In this document: piece by piece, positions 35,586 through 43,295 of the stretch | How the letters are laid out: each line of letters starts with the position of its first letter | Numbering within the stretch: position 1 is the stretch's first letter | Source: Rhizobiaceae bacterium | GTDB taxonomy: Bacteria > Pseudomonadota > Alphaproteobacteria > Rhizobiales > Rhizobiaceae | Direction of reading: 5' to 3' | Assembly (NCBI GenBank): GCA_020628035.1 | Contig: JAHDFS010000004.1 | Coordinates: forward strand, 1 to 57,918 | Length of the DNA: 57,918 nucleotides | Position numbers and translations under genes: made by a program | The notes under the pieces: generated by a model | What the model was told of the DNA's origin: nothing | Database searches by the model: none | What the model saw: the letters and a program-made list of their open reading frames with translations, nothing else

Positions 35586-36485
35586 TTAACTTTTCAGCTT
35601 GATTTCATCGACTTTGAGCGCGTCCGAGAGGCGCGTTTTTGCGCTGCCAGGTTTAAGTGGTTTTTGTTGACTTTGATGCGGTTTCCATCCGGCTAGATAG
35701 ATGATTGTAAAGCTGGCTCTAATTCGGCCATCCGGGTCGGAAAATCTATCCGCATAAACTTCATCAACGCGTTTAAAAAATGCTTTGGAAAGAGGCCTTC
35801 TGCTGCGGTCAGTAAGCGGATTTGTCATGCCCATTGCTCGAAGATCTTTCATGAGCGCTGAGGCATTATCGTATCGGACTGTTAAAGTATCACTATCAAT
35901 CACCGGCAAAGCAAATCCAGCGCGTTGTAATAAGCCGCCAAAGTCTCGAATATCTGCAAGTGGGATAACGCGCGCGCTGGCACCGCCATAAAGATCACTT
36001 TCGGCTGTTAAAAGGGCTTCGCGCAATTCTTGAAGCGTTCCAGCGCCCAGCACAGATGCCATGAATAATCCATCTTCTTTAAGCGCGTTAAAAACCTGTT
36101 TGAAAATGCCCGGCGTATCATTTGTTAGGTGAAGAGATGCAGGGGATAAGACCAAATCATATGAAGTTTGAACGAGATCGAGAGCTTCTGCATTTCGTGA
36201 ATCAGCTGATTGATCTTGCTGCGAAATAAACATGAAGTCCTTCGCCTGACCTCTATCAGTGATCTTTTGAGCTAGAAATTGATTATATCCATATAGCTGG
36301 ACTGGATTTTCAAATGTGCGTTCAATCAAGGAAAGACGTTCATCCATTTCATTTGCGATGTAATTAAGCAGGAAATCCGCCCCATCAACCGCTGCAGATT
36401 GAGCACGCTTCTGACGGCGGTTTAACAATTCCAAATCGATAATGGGTTCAACGCTCACATTCCTGTCCTTTGGCTTGGATGGCAC
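35586..36485 (-). CDS. Methyltransferase domain protein (NDUFAF5/BioC-like)
   Basis: This 299-residue protein begins with a RRQKRAQSAAVDGADFLLNYIANEMDERLSLIERTF segment that strongly resembles the alphaproteobacterial homologues of mitochondrial NDUFAF5. That protein is an arginine hydroxylase/methyltransferase-fold factor for complex I assembly. Later motifs are YDLVLSPASLHLTNDTPGIFKQVFNALKEDGLFMASVLGAGTLQELREAL. BioC-type annotation is common for this family, but no biotin genes are nearby. The start is GTG with no strong ribosome site. It is divergent from comF. Confidence 0.82.
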   Translation of the reverse strand: MPSKPKDRNVSVEPIIDLELLNRRQKRAQSAAVDGADFLLNYIANEMDERLSLIERTFENPVQLYGYNQFLAQKITDRGQAKDFMFISQQDQSADSRNAEALDLVQTSYDLVLSPASLHLTNDTPGIFKQVFNALKEDGLFMASVLGAGTLQELREALLTAESDLYGGASARVIPLADIRDFGGLLQRAGFALPVIDSDTLTVRYDNASALMKDLRAMGMTNPLTDRSRRPLSKAFFKRVDEVYADRFSDPDGRIRASFTIIYLAGWKPHQSQQKPLKPGSAKTRLSDALKVDEIKLKS

Positions 36486-36534
36486 TTTAATAATTCTGCT
36501 CGCTTAACTGACAATGTCGATATAAAGTCAAGGC

Positions 36535-37320
36535 ATGGACAGCATGAAACAAGATTATATTTTCAGAATTCCAGGCTTTTCGCCACTCCTTCGGTATGGT
36601 GCAAAACTATTGTCATCTGCGAATAATTTTGTTTATCCGCCTAATTGTATAAATTGCGGCCAATTATTAAGCCAACATGATGCATTATGTACTTCGTGTT
36701 GGAAAGATGTTCAATTTATCGATCAGCCATATTGTGCAGTTACTGGCCGTCCATTTGCCTATGAATTGGGAGACGGTATTGTGTCAGCAGATGCTATTGC
36801 CGATCCGCCGCCTTATATGCGAGCCCGTTCGGCTGTCATTTATGACGGGATTGCCCGGCAGATGGTGCATCAGCTCAAGTTTAATGACCGGATAGAGCTT
36901 GTAAATATGATGGCAGGCTGGATGATACGTGCTGGACGGGATTGTTTGATGGACGCAGATTGTATTGTTCCGGTGCCACTACATCGATGGCGTCTCATAC
37001 GCCGGAAATATAATCAAAGTGCCGAACTGGCCCGATCAATTTCTAAATCAACCGGGCTGCCTTATTTGGCATCCACCTTTGTCAGACATAGAAACACAAA
37101 GCCCCAGGTTGGACTTGGTACACGTGCCAGATTGGATAATGTGAAGGGGGCATTTGATGTGTCCGAAGAGCGTGCAAGCGATATTTTAGGCAAACACGTA
37201 TTGCTCATTGATGATGTCTTTACAACGGGCGCGACCGTGAGCGCAGCGACAAAAGTGCTATTAAAGGCGGGTGCAAGTGAGGTTTCAGTGCTCACATTTG
37301 CGCTTGTTGGTCGGCATTGA
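36535..37320 (+). CDS. ComF family phosphoribosyltransferase-like protein
   Basis: This 261-residue protein has an N-terminal zinc ribbon (C38-x2-C41 and C52-x2-C55 in PPNCINCG and LCTSCW). A type I phosphoribosyltransferase-like domain follows, with the PRPP-binding motif VLLIDDVFTTGATVSAA near residue 225. LVPVPLHRWRLIRRKYNQSAELA-like sequence (VPVPLHRWRLIRRKYNQ) is diagnostic of ComF. ComF proteins support natural transformation in some bacteria and otherwise have an undefined role. It is followed by grxC, the amidase and DUF1178 on the same strand. Confidence 0.9.
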   Translation: MDSMKQDYIFRIPGFSPLLRYGAKLLSSANNFVYPPNCINCGQLLSQHDALCTSCWKDVQFIDQPYCAVTGRPFAYELGDGIVSADAIADPPPYMRARSAVIYDGIARQMVHQLKFNDRIELVNMMAGWMIRAGRDCLMDADCIVPVPLHRWRLIRRKYNQSAELARSISKSTGLPYLASTFVRHRNTKPQVGLGTRARLDNVKGAFDVSEERASDILGKHVLLIDDVFTTGATVSAATKVLLKAGASEVSVLTFALVGRH

Positions 37321-37407
37321 GTTTTATGACATTGATGTCTGATGAGATGATAATTATATGTGGCTGCTGGAGTTTAGGCTCAAAAACAAATAGAATGGAA
37401 ATATCAC

Positions 37408-37665
37408 GTGAAAGACGTTACAATTTACACACGCCAATTTTGTGGATTTTGCACAGCCGCTAAGCGCTTGCTCACAGAAAAAGGCGTAGAATTTACTGAA
37501 CATGACGCAACTTTTGATCCTGCTCTGAAGCAAGAGATGATCAAACGCTCGCAAGGTGGAAGTACGTTTCCACAAATATTTATCGGAAATGAGCATGTTG
37601 GCGGATGTGATGATTTGTTTGCGCTTGAGAAAAGTGGTGCACTTGGTGTTATGTTAGAAGGCTAA
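37408..37665 (+). CDS. grxC: Glutaredoxin 3
   Basis: This 85-residue dithiol glutaredoxin reduces protein and glutathione mixed disulfides in the cytosol. The active site is C12-G-F-C15, close to the common CPYC form, and the cis-proline lies in STFPQIFIG. The C-terminal GGCDDLFALE matches glutathione-binding residues of GrxC. The start is GTG, preceded by TGGAAA. It lies 87 bases after comF and 15 bases before the amidase gene, an order I recall as common in rhizobia. Confidence 0.92.
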   Translation: MKDVTIYTRQFCGFCTAAKRLLTEKGVEFTEHDATFDPALKQEMIKRSQGGSTFPQIFIGNEHVGGCDDLFALEKSGALGVMLEG

Positions 37666-37680
37666 CTAAAAAGGTCCAGG

Positions 37681-38502
37681 ATGTTAAAAGCTGCCATTAT
37701 ACAAATGCGATCTGGTTTGGTGCCGTCTGATACTGTTGCGGCATTGGAACCCATGATACGTGATGCGGCGTTCAAGGGTGCTGATTATATTCAAACCCCT
37801 GAAATGACCGGCTGTGTACATTCTACCAGCGAAGATCTTCGAAAGGTTATTACCTCACAAGAGGATGATTTGATCAATAAGATGGCTCAGAGCCTATCTG
37901 CTGAGCTCAATGTCGCCATCCACATCGGTTCGACCGCAATTGATATTGATGGGGATAAAGTCGCCAATCGCGCGCTTGTTTATGAGAATGGCGAGTTGAA
38001 AGCCACTTATGACAAGATCCATATGTTCGACGTTGATCTCGATAATGGTGAAAGCTGGCGTGAGAGCAATACCTATAAGCCTGGTGAAGAAGCGGTGACG
38101 GTTGAGTTAAAGGGTCATCAATTCGGCCTGGGGATTTGTTATGATGTGCGCTTCCCGCATTTGTTCCGCGATCAGGCTGTTGCAGGCGCTAATATATTGA
38201 CCGCACCGGCAGCCTTTACAAAGCAGACGGGTGAAGCGCATTGGCATATTTTGCAGCGTGCCAGAGCCATTGAAAATGGTGCCTTTATGATTTCATCTGC
38301 CCAAGGTGGATTGCATGACGATGGCCGTGAAACTTATGGCCATTCGATTATTGTCGATCCTTGGGGAAAAATACTTGCCGAGATTAATTCTGAAACACCC
38401 GGTGTTGCGATTGCAGATATCGATATTGAATTGTCCGTTGCGGCCCGCGCCAAAATTCCGAATTTGAAAAATGCGCGCGACTACAAATTAAAGTCTGTGT
38501 AA
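37681..38502 (+). CDS. Carbon-nitrogen hydrolase (Nit2/omega-amidase-like)
   Basis: This 273-residue member of the nitrilase superfamily has the complete Glu-Lys-Cys triad: E41 (IQTPEMTG), K112 (ATYDKIHMFD) and C153 (GLGICYDVRFP). The KIHMFDVD and CYDVRFPHLFRDQA stretches point to the Nit1/Nit2 branch. Its members hydrolyse deaminated glutathione or omega-amides such as alpha-ketoglutaramate. The neighbouring glutaredoxin gene would suit glutathione-related metabolite repair, but that is inference. AGGTCCAGG lies before the ATG. DUF1178 follows after nine bases. Confidence 0.9.
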   Translation: MLKAAIIQMRSGLVPSDTVAALEPMIRDAAFKGADYIQTPEMTGCVHSTSEDLRKVITSQEDDLINKMAQSLSAELNVAIHIGSTAIDIDGDKVANRALVYENGELKATYDKIHMFDVDLDNGESWRESNTYKPGEEAVTVELKGHQFGLGICYDVRFPHLFRDQAVAGANILTAPAAFTKQTGEAHWHILQRARAIENGAFMISSAQGGLHDDGRETYGHSIIVDPWGKILAEINSETPGVAIADIDIELSVAARAKIPNLKNARDYKLKSV

Positions 38503-38511
38503 GTGTGACAC

Positions 38512-38940
38512 ATGATTAAATTTAACCTTGCCTGCGAAAATTCTCATGACTTTGAAGCCTGGTTTTCGTCCGGCTCTGATTTTGAAGAACAGCAAGGGCG
38601 CGGATTGGTCGAATGTCCACATTGCGGATCGATCAAAGTTGAAAAGGCTTTGATGGTGCCATCTGTATCGACCGGTCGCGCCAAAGAGGCTAAGCAGCAA
38701 ATGATGATGTCGGCTGCGCAACAAGAAGCGATGAAGACGATCAGAGAAATGGTCAAGCAGGTTAAAGACAATACGGAAAATGTTGGCGATCGCTTTTCAG
38801 AAGAAGCGCGCAAGATCCATTATGGCGAAACGGAAGCAAGGGGCATTCACGGGTCTGCGTCTCTCGATGAAGTGCATGAACTGGTCGAAGAGGGCGTTGA
38901 AATAATGCCGCTGCCGGATGTGCCAGAAGATCAAAACTGA
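38512..38940 (+). CDS. DUF1178 family zinc-ribbon protein
   Basis: This 142-residue protein has the DUF1178 N-terminus MIKFNLACENSHDFEAWF and a putative zinc ribbon from C8, H12, C35 and C38 (ECPHCGS). The C-terminal half is helical and charged, with VKDNTENVGDRFSEEARKIHYGE, the conserved part of the family. No function is known. It ends the comF-grxC-amidase run. Immediately after it the window turns to genes that look accessory, the chromate pair first. Confidence 0.88.
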   Translation: MIKFNLACENSHDFEAWFSSGSDFEEQQGRGLVECPHCGSIKVEKALMVPSVSTGRAKEAKQQMMMSAAQQEAMKTIREMVKQVKDNTENVGDRFSEEARKIHYGETEARGIHGSASLDEVHELVEEGVEIMPLPDVPEDQN

Positions 38941-38946
38941 TCTGAC

Positions 38947-38976
38947 TTGACTTTTTGATGTGAAAATTGGCATTAA
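38947..38976 (+). promoter_or_regulatory. Putative promoter of the chromate gene pair
   Basis: TTGACT (38947-38952) and CATTAA (38971-38976) are separated by 18 bases and lie about 85 bases before the ChrB-like start. Confidence 0.35.
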
Positions 38977-38990
38977 GGTGTCATGGGGTG

Positions 38991-39006
38991 CACGGGGTGC
39001 CCCGTG
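38991..39006 (+). promoter_or_regulatory. GC-rich inverted repeat in the chr leader
   Basis: CACGGGG and CCCCGTG are perfect seven-base complements around TG, just downstream of the putative promoter. It may be an operator or a leader hairpin; the stretch is much more GC-rich than its surroundings. Confidence 0.4.
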
Positions 39007-39059
39007 AGGCGTCAGCTTAAATCCCGTATCTCTTCATCCCAATAATGCAAGGATACGTC

Positions 39060-39872
39060 ATGACGTCACCAACTGAAATTTCCGTTCAGCAATTATCACG
39101 ACTAATTGGAACACCGCATTGCCCGGTGATCATCGATGTTCGCATCGACGATGATTTTGCTGATGCCCCCACACTCATTCCCACCGCCAGAAGATGGCGT
39201 TTTGATAATATCGAAGCTCTAGTGCCGGCGCTTTTAGATAAATCTGTTGTTATTTATTGCCAAAAGGGTTTGAAGATTAGCCAGGGTGCCGCTGCAATAT
39301 TACGCACCTTTTCAGTTGATGCAGAAACACTGGAAGGTGGTCATTTTGCTTGGCGGGATGCCGATGCGCCGTTAGTTCATGCCAATAAGATACCAATAGC
39401 CGAGGGTAAATCGCATAGTGTTTGGGTGACAAAACAACGACCAAAGATTGACCGCATTGCTTGTCCTTGGTTTATTCAAAGGTTTATCGATCCGAACGCT
39501 CAGTTTTTGTTTGTTGCGCCCAGCCAGGTGCAATTGGTGGCGGAAAAGTTTAATGCGACACCTTTTGATGTGCCGGATGTGTTTTGGACCCATCGCGGTG
39601 ATCAATGCACATTTGACACGATGCTTTCAGAGTTTGGATTGCAATCAGATGCTTTGACTAAAATGGCTGATATCATCCGTGGTGCCGATACAAACTGTCA
39701 CAATCTTGCGGCAGAATGTGAGGGACTACTTGCAATCTCATTGGGGCTGTCGCGCATGTATAAAAATGATCTGGAACAGTTAGATGCTGGCATGCTGATT
39801 TATGATGCGCTTTATCGTTGGGCGCGCGATGCCAGCAATGAGCGTCATGATTCTTCACAGGACGACAAATGA
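39060..39872 (+). CDS. Rhodanese domain plus ChrB-type chromate resistance protein
   Basis: This 270-residue two-domain protein starts with a rhodanese domain (about residues 5-105, active-site loop YC67QKGLKIS). Its C-terminal domain is of the chromate resistance protein ChrB family (about 118-260, with KQRPKIDRIACPWFIQRFIDPNAQFLF and HRGDQCTFDTMLSEFGL). In other bacteria ChrB-type proteins regulate or assist chromate efflux. Here the N-terminal regulatory half is replaced by rhodanese. ATG at 39060 is chosen because AAGGA lies six bases upstream; an ATG five codons earlier has none. It overlaps chrA by four bases (ATGA). Confidence 0.87.
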   Translation: MTSPTEISVQQLSRLIGTPHCPVIIDVRIDDDFADAPTLIPTARRWRFDNIEALVPALLDKSVVIYCQKGLKISQGAAAILRTFSVDAETLEGGHFAWRDADAPLVHANKIPIAEGKSHSVWVTKQRPKIDRIACPWFIQRFIDPNAQFLFVAPSQVQLVAEKFNATPFDVPDVFWTHRGDQCTFDTMLSEFGLQSDALTKMADIIRGADTNCHNLAAECEGLLAISLGLSRMYKNDLEQLDAGMLIYDALYRWARDASNERHDSSQDDK

Positions 39873-41161
39873 TCATGAGCGGTAAAGATTTAGTCATGCC
39901 ATCGCGGTTTGAGATGTTTCACACATTCGGTCGAATAGGGGTTTTATCCTTTGGTGGTCCAGCTGCGCAAATTGCGCTGATGCACAGGGTCTTGGTGGAT
40001 GAAAAAGCCTGGCTGACAGAAAAACAATATCTTAACGCTCTGAGCTTTTGCATGTTATTGCCCGGTCCAGAAGCCATGCAATTGGCAACTTATGCCGGTT
40101 GGCGGATTAAGGGTGTGTTTGGCGGATTGCTCGCGGGGCTGTTGTTTGTGTTGCCAGGTGCTTTCGTGATTTTAGCGCTTGCAAGCATATATGCATATTT
40201 TGGCGATGTGCCGTTTATTGCAGCTTTGTTTTTGGGCGTGAAAGCTACGGTTTTAATCATCGTAATTGAAGCACTTTTGAAAGTGTCAAAACGCGCGCTT
40301 AAACAGAGCATGCATTGGGTGATGGCCGCTATTGCCTTTATTGCAATTTTCTTCTTATCACTACCTTTCCCGCTCATCGTGTTGGGCGCTGGGCTTTTTG
40401 GCTTTATCTTTGCAAGTCATCAAACGAAAATCGATCAACCTCCCGCGAAATTGGGTATGTCCGATTTGCTAAAGAGTGTGAGAACCATTGCGATTTGGCT
40501 GGCGATTTGGATCCTGCCTTTGCTCGCGCTTGATCAGCTAATTGAGGCCAATATCTTAAATGCGTTGGCAGCGTTTTTCTCAAAGCTGGCTGTGGTTACC
40601 TTTGGTGGCGCCTATGCTGTTCTTGCTTATATGGCTCAGGATGTTGTGGCGCAATTTGGTTGGCTAAGTGCAGGCGAAATGATGGATGGTTTGGGTTTGG
40701 CTGAAACAACGCCCGGGCCCTTGATATTGGTGACCGAATTTGTTGGGTTTCTTGCGGCCTTTAAAGAAGGTGGTTTCTGGCTTGGTGTCTTAGGCGCACT
40801 TGTCACGTTGTGGGTGACTTTCGTACCTTGTTTTTTATGGATCTTCACAGGCGCACCCTATATCGAGTGGATCTCAGCGCAACCGCGTTTAAGTTCGGCC
40901 CTATCGATGATCACCGCTGCCGTTGTCGGGGTGATCTTAAATCTATCGATCTGGTTTGGCCTGCATGTATTTTTTCAAAATGTGACGCATGAAAGTGTCG
41001 GCATTTTAACTTTGTGGGTGCCGGATATCGCTTCGCTGGATTGGCGCGTATTTGGATTGTCTGCATTGGCAGCGCTGTTGCTGCTCAAGCTTAAGATTGG
41101 ACTTTTGAAAGTGTTGGCGATAAGCGCGATCTTGGGGTGGGTTCTTTCCACTGCATTTTAA
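39869..41161 (+). CDS. chrA: Chromate efflux transporter ChrA
   Basis: This 430-residue two-domain (long-chain) CHR transporter exports chromate by antiport. Each half begins with the CHR motif: FGRIGVLSFGGPAAQIALMHR at the N-terminus (about residues 14-34) and KLAVVTFGGAYAVLAYMAQDVV in the second half. GLGLAETTPGPLILVTEFVGFLAAF is the highly conserved loop. About ten to twelve hydrophobic helices are visible. It is translationally coupled to the rhodanese-ChrB gene. Its stop shares TTAA with the convergent GNAT gene. Confidence 0.94.
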   Translation: MIMSGKDLVMPSRFEMFHTFGRIGVLSFGGPAAQIALMHRVLVDEKAWLTEKQYLNALSFCMLLPGPEAMQLATYAGWRIKGVFGGLLAGLLFVLPGAFVILALASIYAYFGDVPFIAALFLGVKATVLIIVIEALLKVSKRALKQSMHWVMAAIAFIAIFFLSLPFPLIVLGAGLFGFIFASHQTKIDQPPAKLGMSDLLKSVRTIAIWLAIWILPLLALDQLIEANILNALAAFFSKLAVVTFGGAYAVLAYMAQDVVAQFGWLSAGEMMDGLGLAETTPGPLILVTEFVGFLAAFKEGGFWLGVLGALVTLWVTFVPCFLWIFTGAPYIEWISAQPRLSSALSMITAAVVGVILNLSIWFGLHVFFQNVTHESVGILTLWVPDIASLDWRVFGLSALAALLLLKLKIGLLKVLAISAILGWVLSTAF

Positions 41162-41709
41162 GCGTGGGACCGAAGCTCCTTATACATATAAGTCGTTCCA
41201 TGATAACCTTTGCCATCTGCATCAAGCGCAAAGTTAGGGATCACACCCGCAGCGTTGAAGCCCAGTGACTTATAAAGTCTTTCTGCATTGTCCCCGGTTT
41301 TGGTATCGAGCGTGATCAGCGATTTCTTCAAGGAATTTGCATGGGCTTCCAAAGCACCCATGAGATTTGCGGCAATGCCTTTTCGGCGATGATCAGGATG
41401 CACGATGAGTTTTGATACTTCACAGCGATGCGGCTGGTTCATTGGCATCTGTTCGATCAGTTGCACCGAACCGACCGGGAATTGATTTTCAAAGGCTGCA
41501 AATAAAGTATGTTGTTTGGATTGCACCAGAGGCAGAACTTCATTCCACCAATAAGCACGCGCATCCATTTTTGAAAATGGCATCACAAAGCGAATGGCAG
41601 CACCCAGATTTACGCTTTTGACCAGCATATCGGACAAGGGATCCATATATCTATGAATATCCTCAGGCGATAAGATCTTTACTGCGGGATGGGATGCATG
41701 AAGCGGCAT
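41158..41709 (-). CDS. GNAT family N-acetyltransferase paired with XRE regulator
   Basis: This 183-residue acetyltransferase has the GNAT core: CEVSKLIVHPDHRRKGIAANLMGALEAHA (acetyl-CoA loop) and LDTKTGDNAERLYKSLGFNAAGVIPNFALDADG at the C-terminus. ATG at 41709 is chosen because GGAGG lies eight bases upstream, inside the end of the XRE gene. An ATG thirteen codons earlier would overlap that gene deeply. The gene follows the XRE-cupin regulator by four bases, a pairing seen for small-molecule-responsive regulators, so it is likely the regulator's main target. The substrate is unknown. Confidence 0.87.
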   Translation of the reverse strand: MPLHASHPAVKILSPEDIHRYMDPLSDMLVKSVNLGAAIRFVMPFSKMDARAYWWNEVLPLVQSKQHTLFAAFENQFPVGSVQLIEQMPMNQPHRCEVSKLIVHPDHRRKGIAANLMGALEAHANSLKKSLITLDTKTGDNAERLYKSLGFNAAGVIPNFALDADGKGYHGTTYMYKELRSHA

Positions 41710-41713
41710 GACA

Positions 41714-42274
41714 TTACCCTCCAATGATGAAGACAAGGTATGTCGCATGGCTATCTTTCGGTGTTTTAAATTCTACAAATTCAGCGGAAACATATCTTAA
41801 ACAATCGCTGGTCGATAATTGAAATTCCTCTTCGCCAACGGTCAAAATTAATGTGCCGTCAAGCAGGAGCAAATGGTGTTCAAGGCTGGGGATGGAGCGC
41901 CGATCATAAGTGATAACAGTATCGGGTTCGATATGGCATTTGAGGACTTCGCCCGCCAACTCATCGGTGGAAGGGGACACGGATTGACGGGTAAATCCAA
42001 TATCCGGATCTTTCCAATAGAGCTGATTTTCATGCTTGATCAGAGGTTCAAAATCCCCCTCCAGCATTGCCAGCAGTTTTGACATTTTGATTTTATAGGT
42101 GACGCAGAGTTTACTCAAAACATCGGTCGTTGGGCTGACACTGCCATTTTCCAAACGTGACAAGCTTGCACGGCTTACACCGGTTTCGGTTGCCAGCTGG
42201 TCGAGGGACAGCCCTTTGTCCAAACGCATTTGCTTTAAATGGTTTGCCAATTTGTTTGAAAAGACTTCCTGCAT
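41714..42274 (-). CDS. XRE family transcriptional regulator with cupin domain
   Basis: This 186-residue regulator has an N-terminal lambda-repressor-like HTH (residues about 8-66, LANHLKQMRLDKGLSLDQLATETGVSRASLSRLENGSVSPTTDVLSKLC). A C-terminal single cupin domain (about 105-183) includes EPDTVITYDRRSIPSLEHHLLLLDGTLILTVGEEEFQL. The cupin probably senses a small ligand. It is the first gene of a two-gene unit with a GNAT. A perfect inverted repeat with eleven-base arms ends only six bases before its ATG, strongly suggesting autoregulation. Confidence 0.92.
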   Translation of the reverse strand: MQEVFSNKLANHLKQMRLDKGLSLDQLATETGVSRASLSRLENGSVSPTTDVLSKLCVTYKIKMSKLLAMLEGDFEPLIKHENQLYWKDPDIGFTRQSVSPSTDELAGEVLKCHIEPDTVITYDRRSIPSLEHHLLLLDGTLILTVGEEEFQLSTSDCLRYVSAEFVEFKTPKDSHATYLVFIIGG

Positions 42275-42279
42275 TCATT

Positions 42280-42314
42280 TTCTCACATATGGGAATATTT
42301 CTTATATGTGAGAA
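42280..42314 (-). promoter_or_regulatory. Operator (11-bp inverted repeat) and promoter of the XRE-GNAT unit
   Basis: TTCTCACATAT (42280-42290) and ATATGTGAGAA (42304-42314) are perfect complements with a 13-base spacer. On the minus strand TTGTGC (42322-42317) and AATATT (42299-42294), 17 bases apart, form a possible promoter. One arm would lie inside the promoter spacer and the other just after the start site, an arrangement suited to repression by the adjacent XRE protein. Confidence 0.6.
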
Positions 42315-42370
42315 TTGCACAATGAATTGTGTTTGTAAAGTCGATGTTCAGGATAGTTTTGTGTCGAGCG

Positions 42371-42393
42371 CTGGGGTTTGGTCAAAACCCCAG
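42371..42393 (-). terminator. Hairpin after the DUF1761 gene
   Basis: CTGGGGTTT (42371-42379) and AAACCCCAG (42385-42393) form a perfect nine-pair stem with a five-base loop, twelve bases beyond the DUF1761 stop on the minus strand. There is no long U tract, so its strength is uncertain. Confidence 0.5.
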
Positions 42394-42404
42394 TCGCCAA
42401 TTTG

Positions 42405-42806
42405 TTAGGCCATCATGCCGCGGAATATGCCATTTGAAATGATCATTACAATAAGTGAAACCAACCAATATCCCGCATCGATATTGCGCACAGCGGCAGG
42501 CTTTTTCGCAAATGCGCCCCCGGAATGGGCCAAAACAGTAAAAGCAATCGTTGCTAAGATGACAGTCAATAGGGCTTCTGAAACCGCCGTGACTGCAACA
42601 AACCAGCTCATCAGTAATAAGCCGATAACTTGCGTGATCATTGCGACAACGGGCATGTCGTTCGCGGTTCCCATCTCAATATTGTTTCCCTTTGCCCATT
42701 TGGGTCCAAATGCTTTTGGGGAGTACCAAAACCATCCAAGTAAAAATGATGCAATCGCGCCGACAAAAACGGCCGCCCAGGATACGCCTTGTGTAAGTTC
42801 AGCCAT
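42405..42806 (-). CDS. DUF1761 family membrane protein
   Basis: This 133-residue protein has four hydrophobic helices. The DUF1761 signature is visible near the N-terminus (FLLGWFWYSPKAFGPKWAKG). Later parts contain ALLTVILATIAFTVLAHSGGAFAKK and a final helix ISNGIFRGMMA. The family is uncharacterised and often lies next to SRPBCC and ArsR-type genes. It starts two bases after the stop of the SRPBCC gene, so both share the promoter controlled by the divergent ArsR operators. Confidence 0.85.
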   Translation of the reverse strand: MAELTQGVSWAAVFVGAIASFLLGWFWYSPKAFGPKWAKGNNIEMGTANDMPVVAMITQVIGLLLMSWFVAVTAVSEALLTVILATIAFTVLAHSGGAFAKKPAAVRNIDAGYWLVSLIVMIISNGIFRGMMA

Positions 42807-42808
42807 GA

Positions 42809-43192
42809 TTACCCCACCATCTCATTCATCGGGTTCCAATACATTTGATGCCAGCCAGCTTCTAAATGCGCTTCTGCTTCATCAGGATGACCAGACTGTT
42901 TGAAGTTCATTTTGGTGCTGGCGCCGTCTTCACTCATTTCAAAATTGACGATCGAATACAAACCCTCAGGCCAGTCTTTCGATCGCCATGCTTGCACGAT
43001 CCGTTGGTTTGGAACAATCTCGATGTTTTGTGCCTCGATCGCGCCGCCGAAAAGTGAAACAGTACCGCCGACATCTTGTGAGATTAACGTATCCCGCCCG
43101 CCGGTCATTTCTTTAAATTTGTCGGAATTCATCAATATATCGAACACCACATTTGGTGCGGCATTGATGGTTATGTCCTGCTCAATGGCCAT
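42809..43192 (-). CDS. SRPBCC (AHSA1/START-like) domain protein
   Basis: This 127-residue protein resembles the SRPBCC ligand-binding fold of the activator-of-Hsp90 type. It starts MAIEQDITINAAPNVVFDILMNSDKFKEMTGG and ends with HPDEAEAHLEAGWHQMYWNPMNEMVG, which is the usual C-terminal helix of this family. Such proteins probably bind hydrophobic small molecules, and function is unknown. It is the first gene of a two-gene unit with DUF1761. It is divergent from the ArsR-type gene, whose downstream partner is a second SRPBCC protein. Confidence 0.85.
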   Translation of the reverse strand: MAIEQDITINAAPNVVFDILMNSDKFKEMTGGRDTLISQDVGGTVSLFGGAIEAQNIEIVPNQRIVQAWRSKDWPEGLYSIVNFEMSEDGASTKMNFKQSGHPDEAEAHLEAGWHQMYWNPMNEMVG

Positions 43193-43220
43193 TTTAATCT
43201 CCCACTTCCATTGTTATTAA

Positions 43221-43236
43221 TCAACCATATGGTTGA
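43221..43236. promoter_or_regulatory. ArsR-type operator O1 (16-bp perfect palindrome)
   Basis: TCAACCATATGGTTGA is a perfect 16-base palindrome. It sits just downstream of the -10 box of the minus-strand SRPBCC promoter. A near copy lies 43 bases away, centre to centre, about four helical turns. Confidence 0.65.
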
Positions 43237-43237
43237 A

Positions 43238-43267
43238 TATATATTGCAACAAATTTGCTATTGTCAA
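43238..43267 (-). promoter_or_regulatory. Promoter of the SRPBCC-DUF1761 unit
   Basis: On the minus strand TTGACA (43267-43262) and TATATA (43243-43238) are separated by 18 bases. Both boxes are near consensus. The -35 box overlaps the operator at 43264-43279 and the -10 box abuts the operator at 43221-43236. Confidence 0.6.
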
Positions 43268-43279
43268 CTAATTGGTTGA
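43264..43279. promoter_or_regulatory. ArsR-type operator O2 (imperfect 16-bp palindrome)
   Basis: TCAACTAATTGGTTGA repeats the palindrome at 43221-43236, with one mismatched arm position. It overlaps the -35 box of the minus-strand promoter and lies 16 bases before the ArsR-type start, so the regulator may control both directions. Confidence 0.6.
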
Positions 43280-43295
43280 ATATTATAAGAACGAC

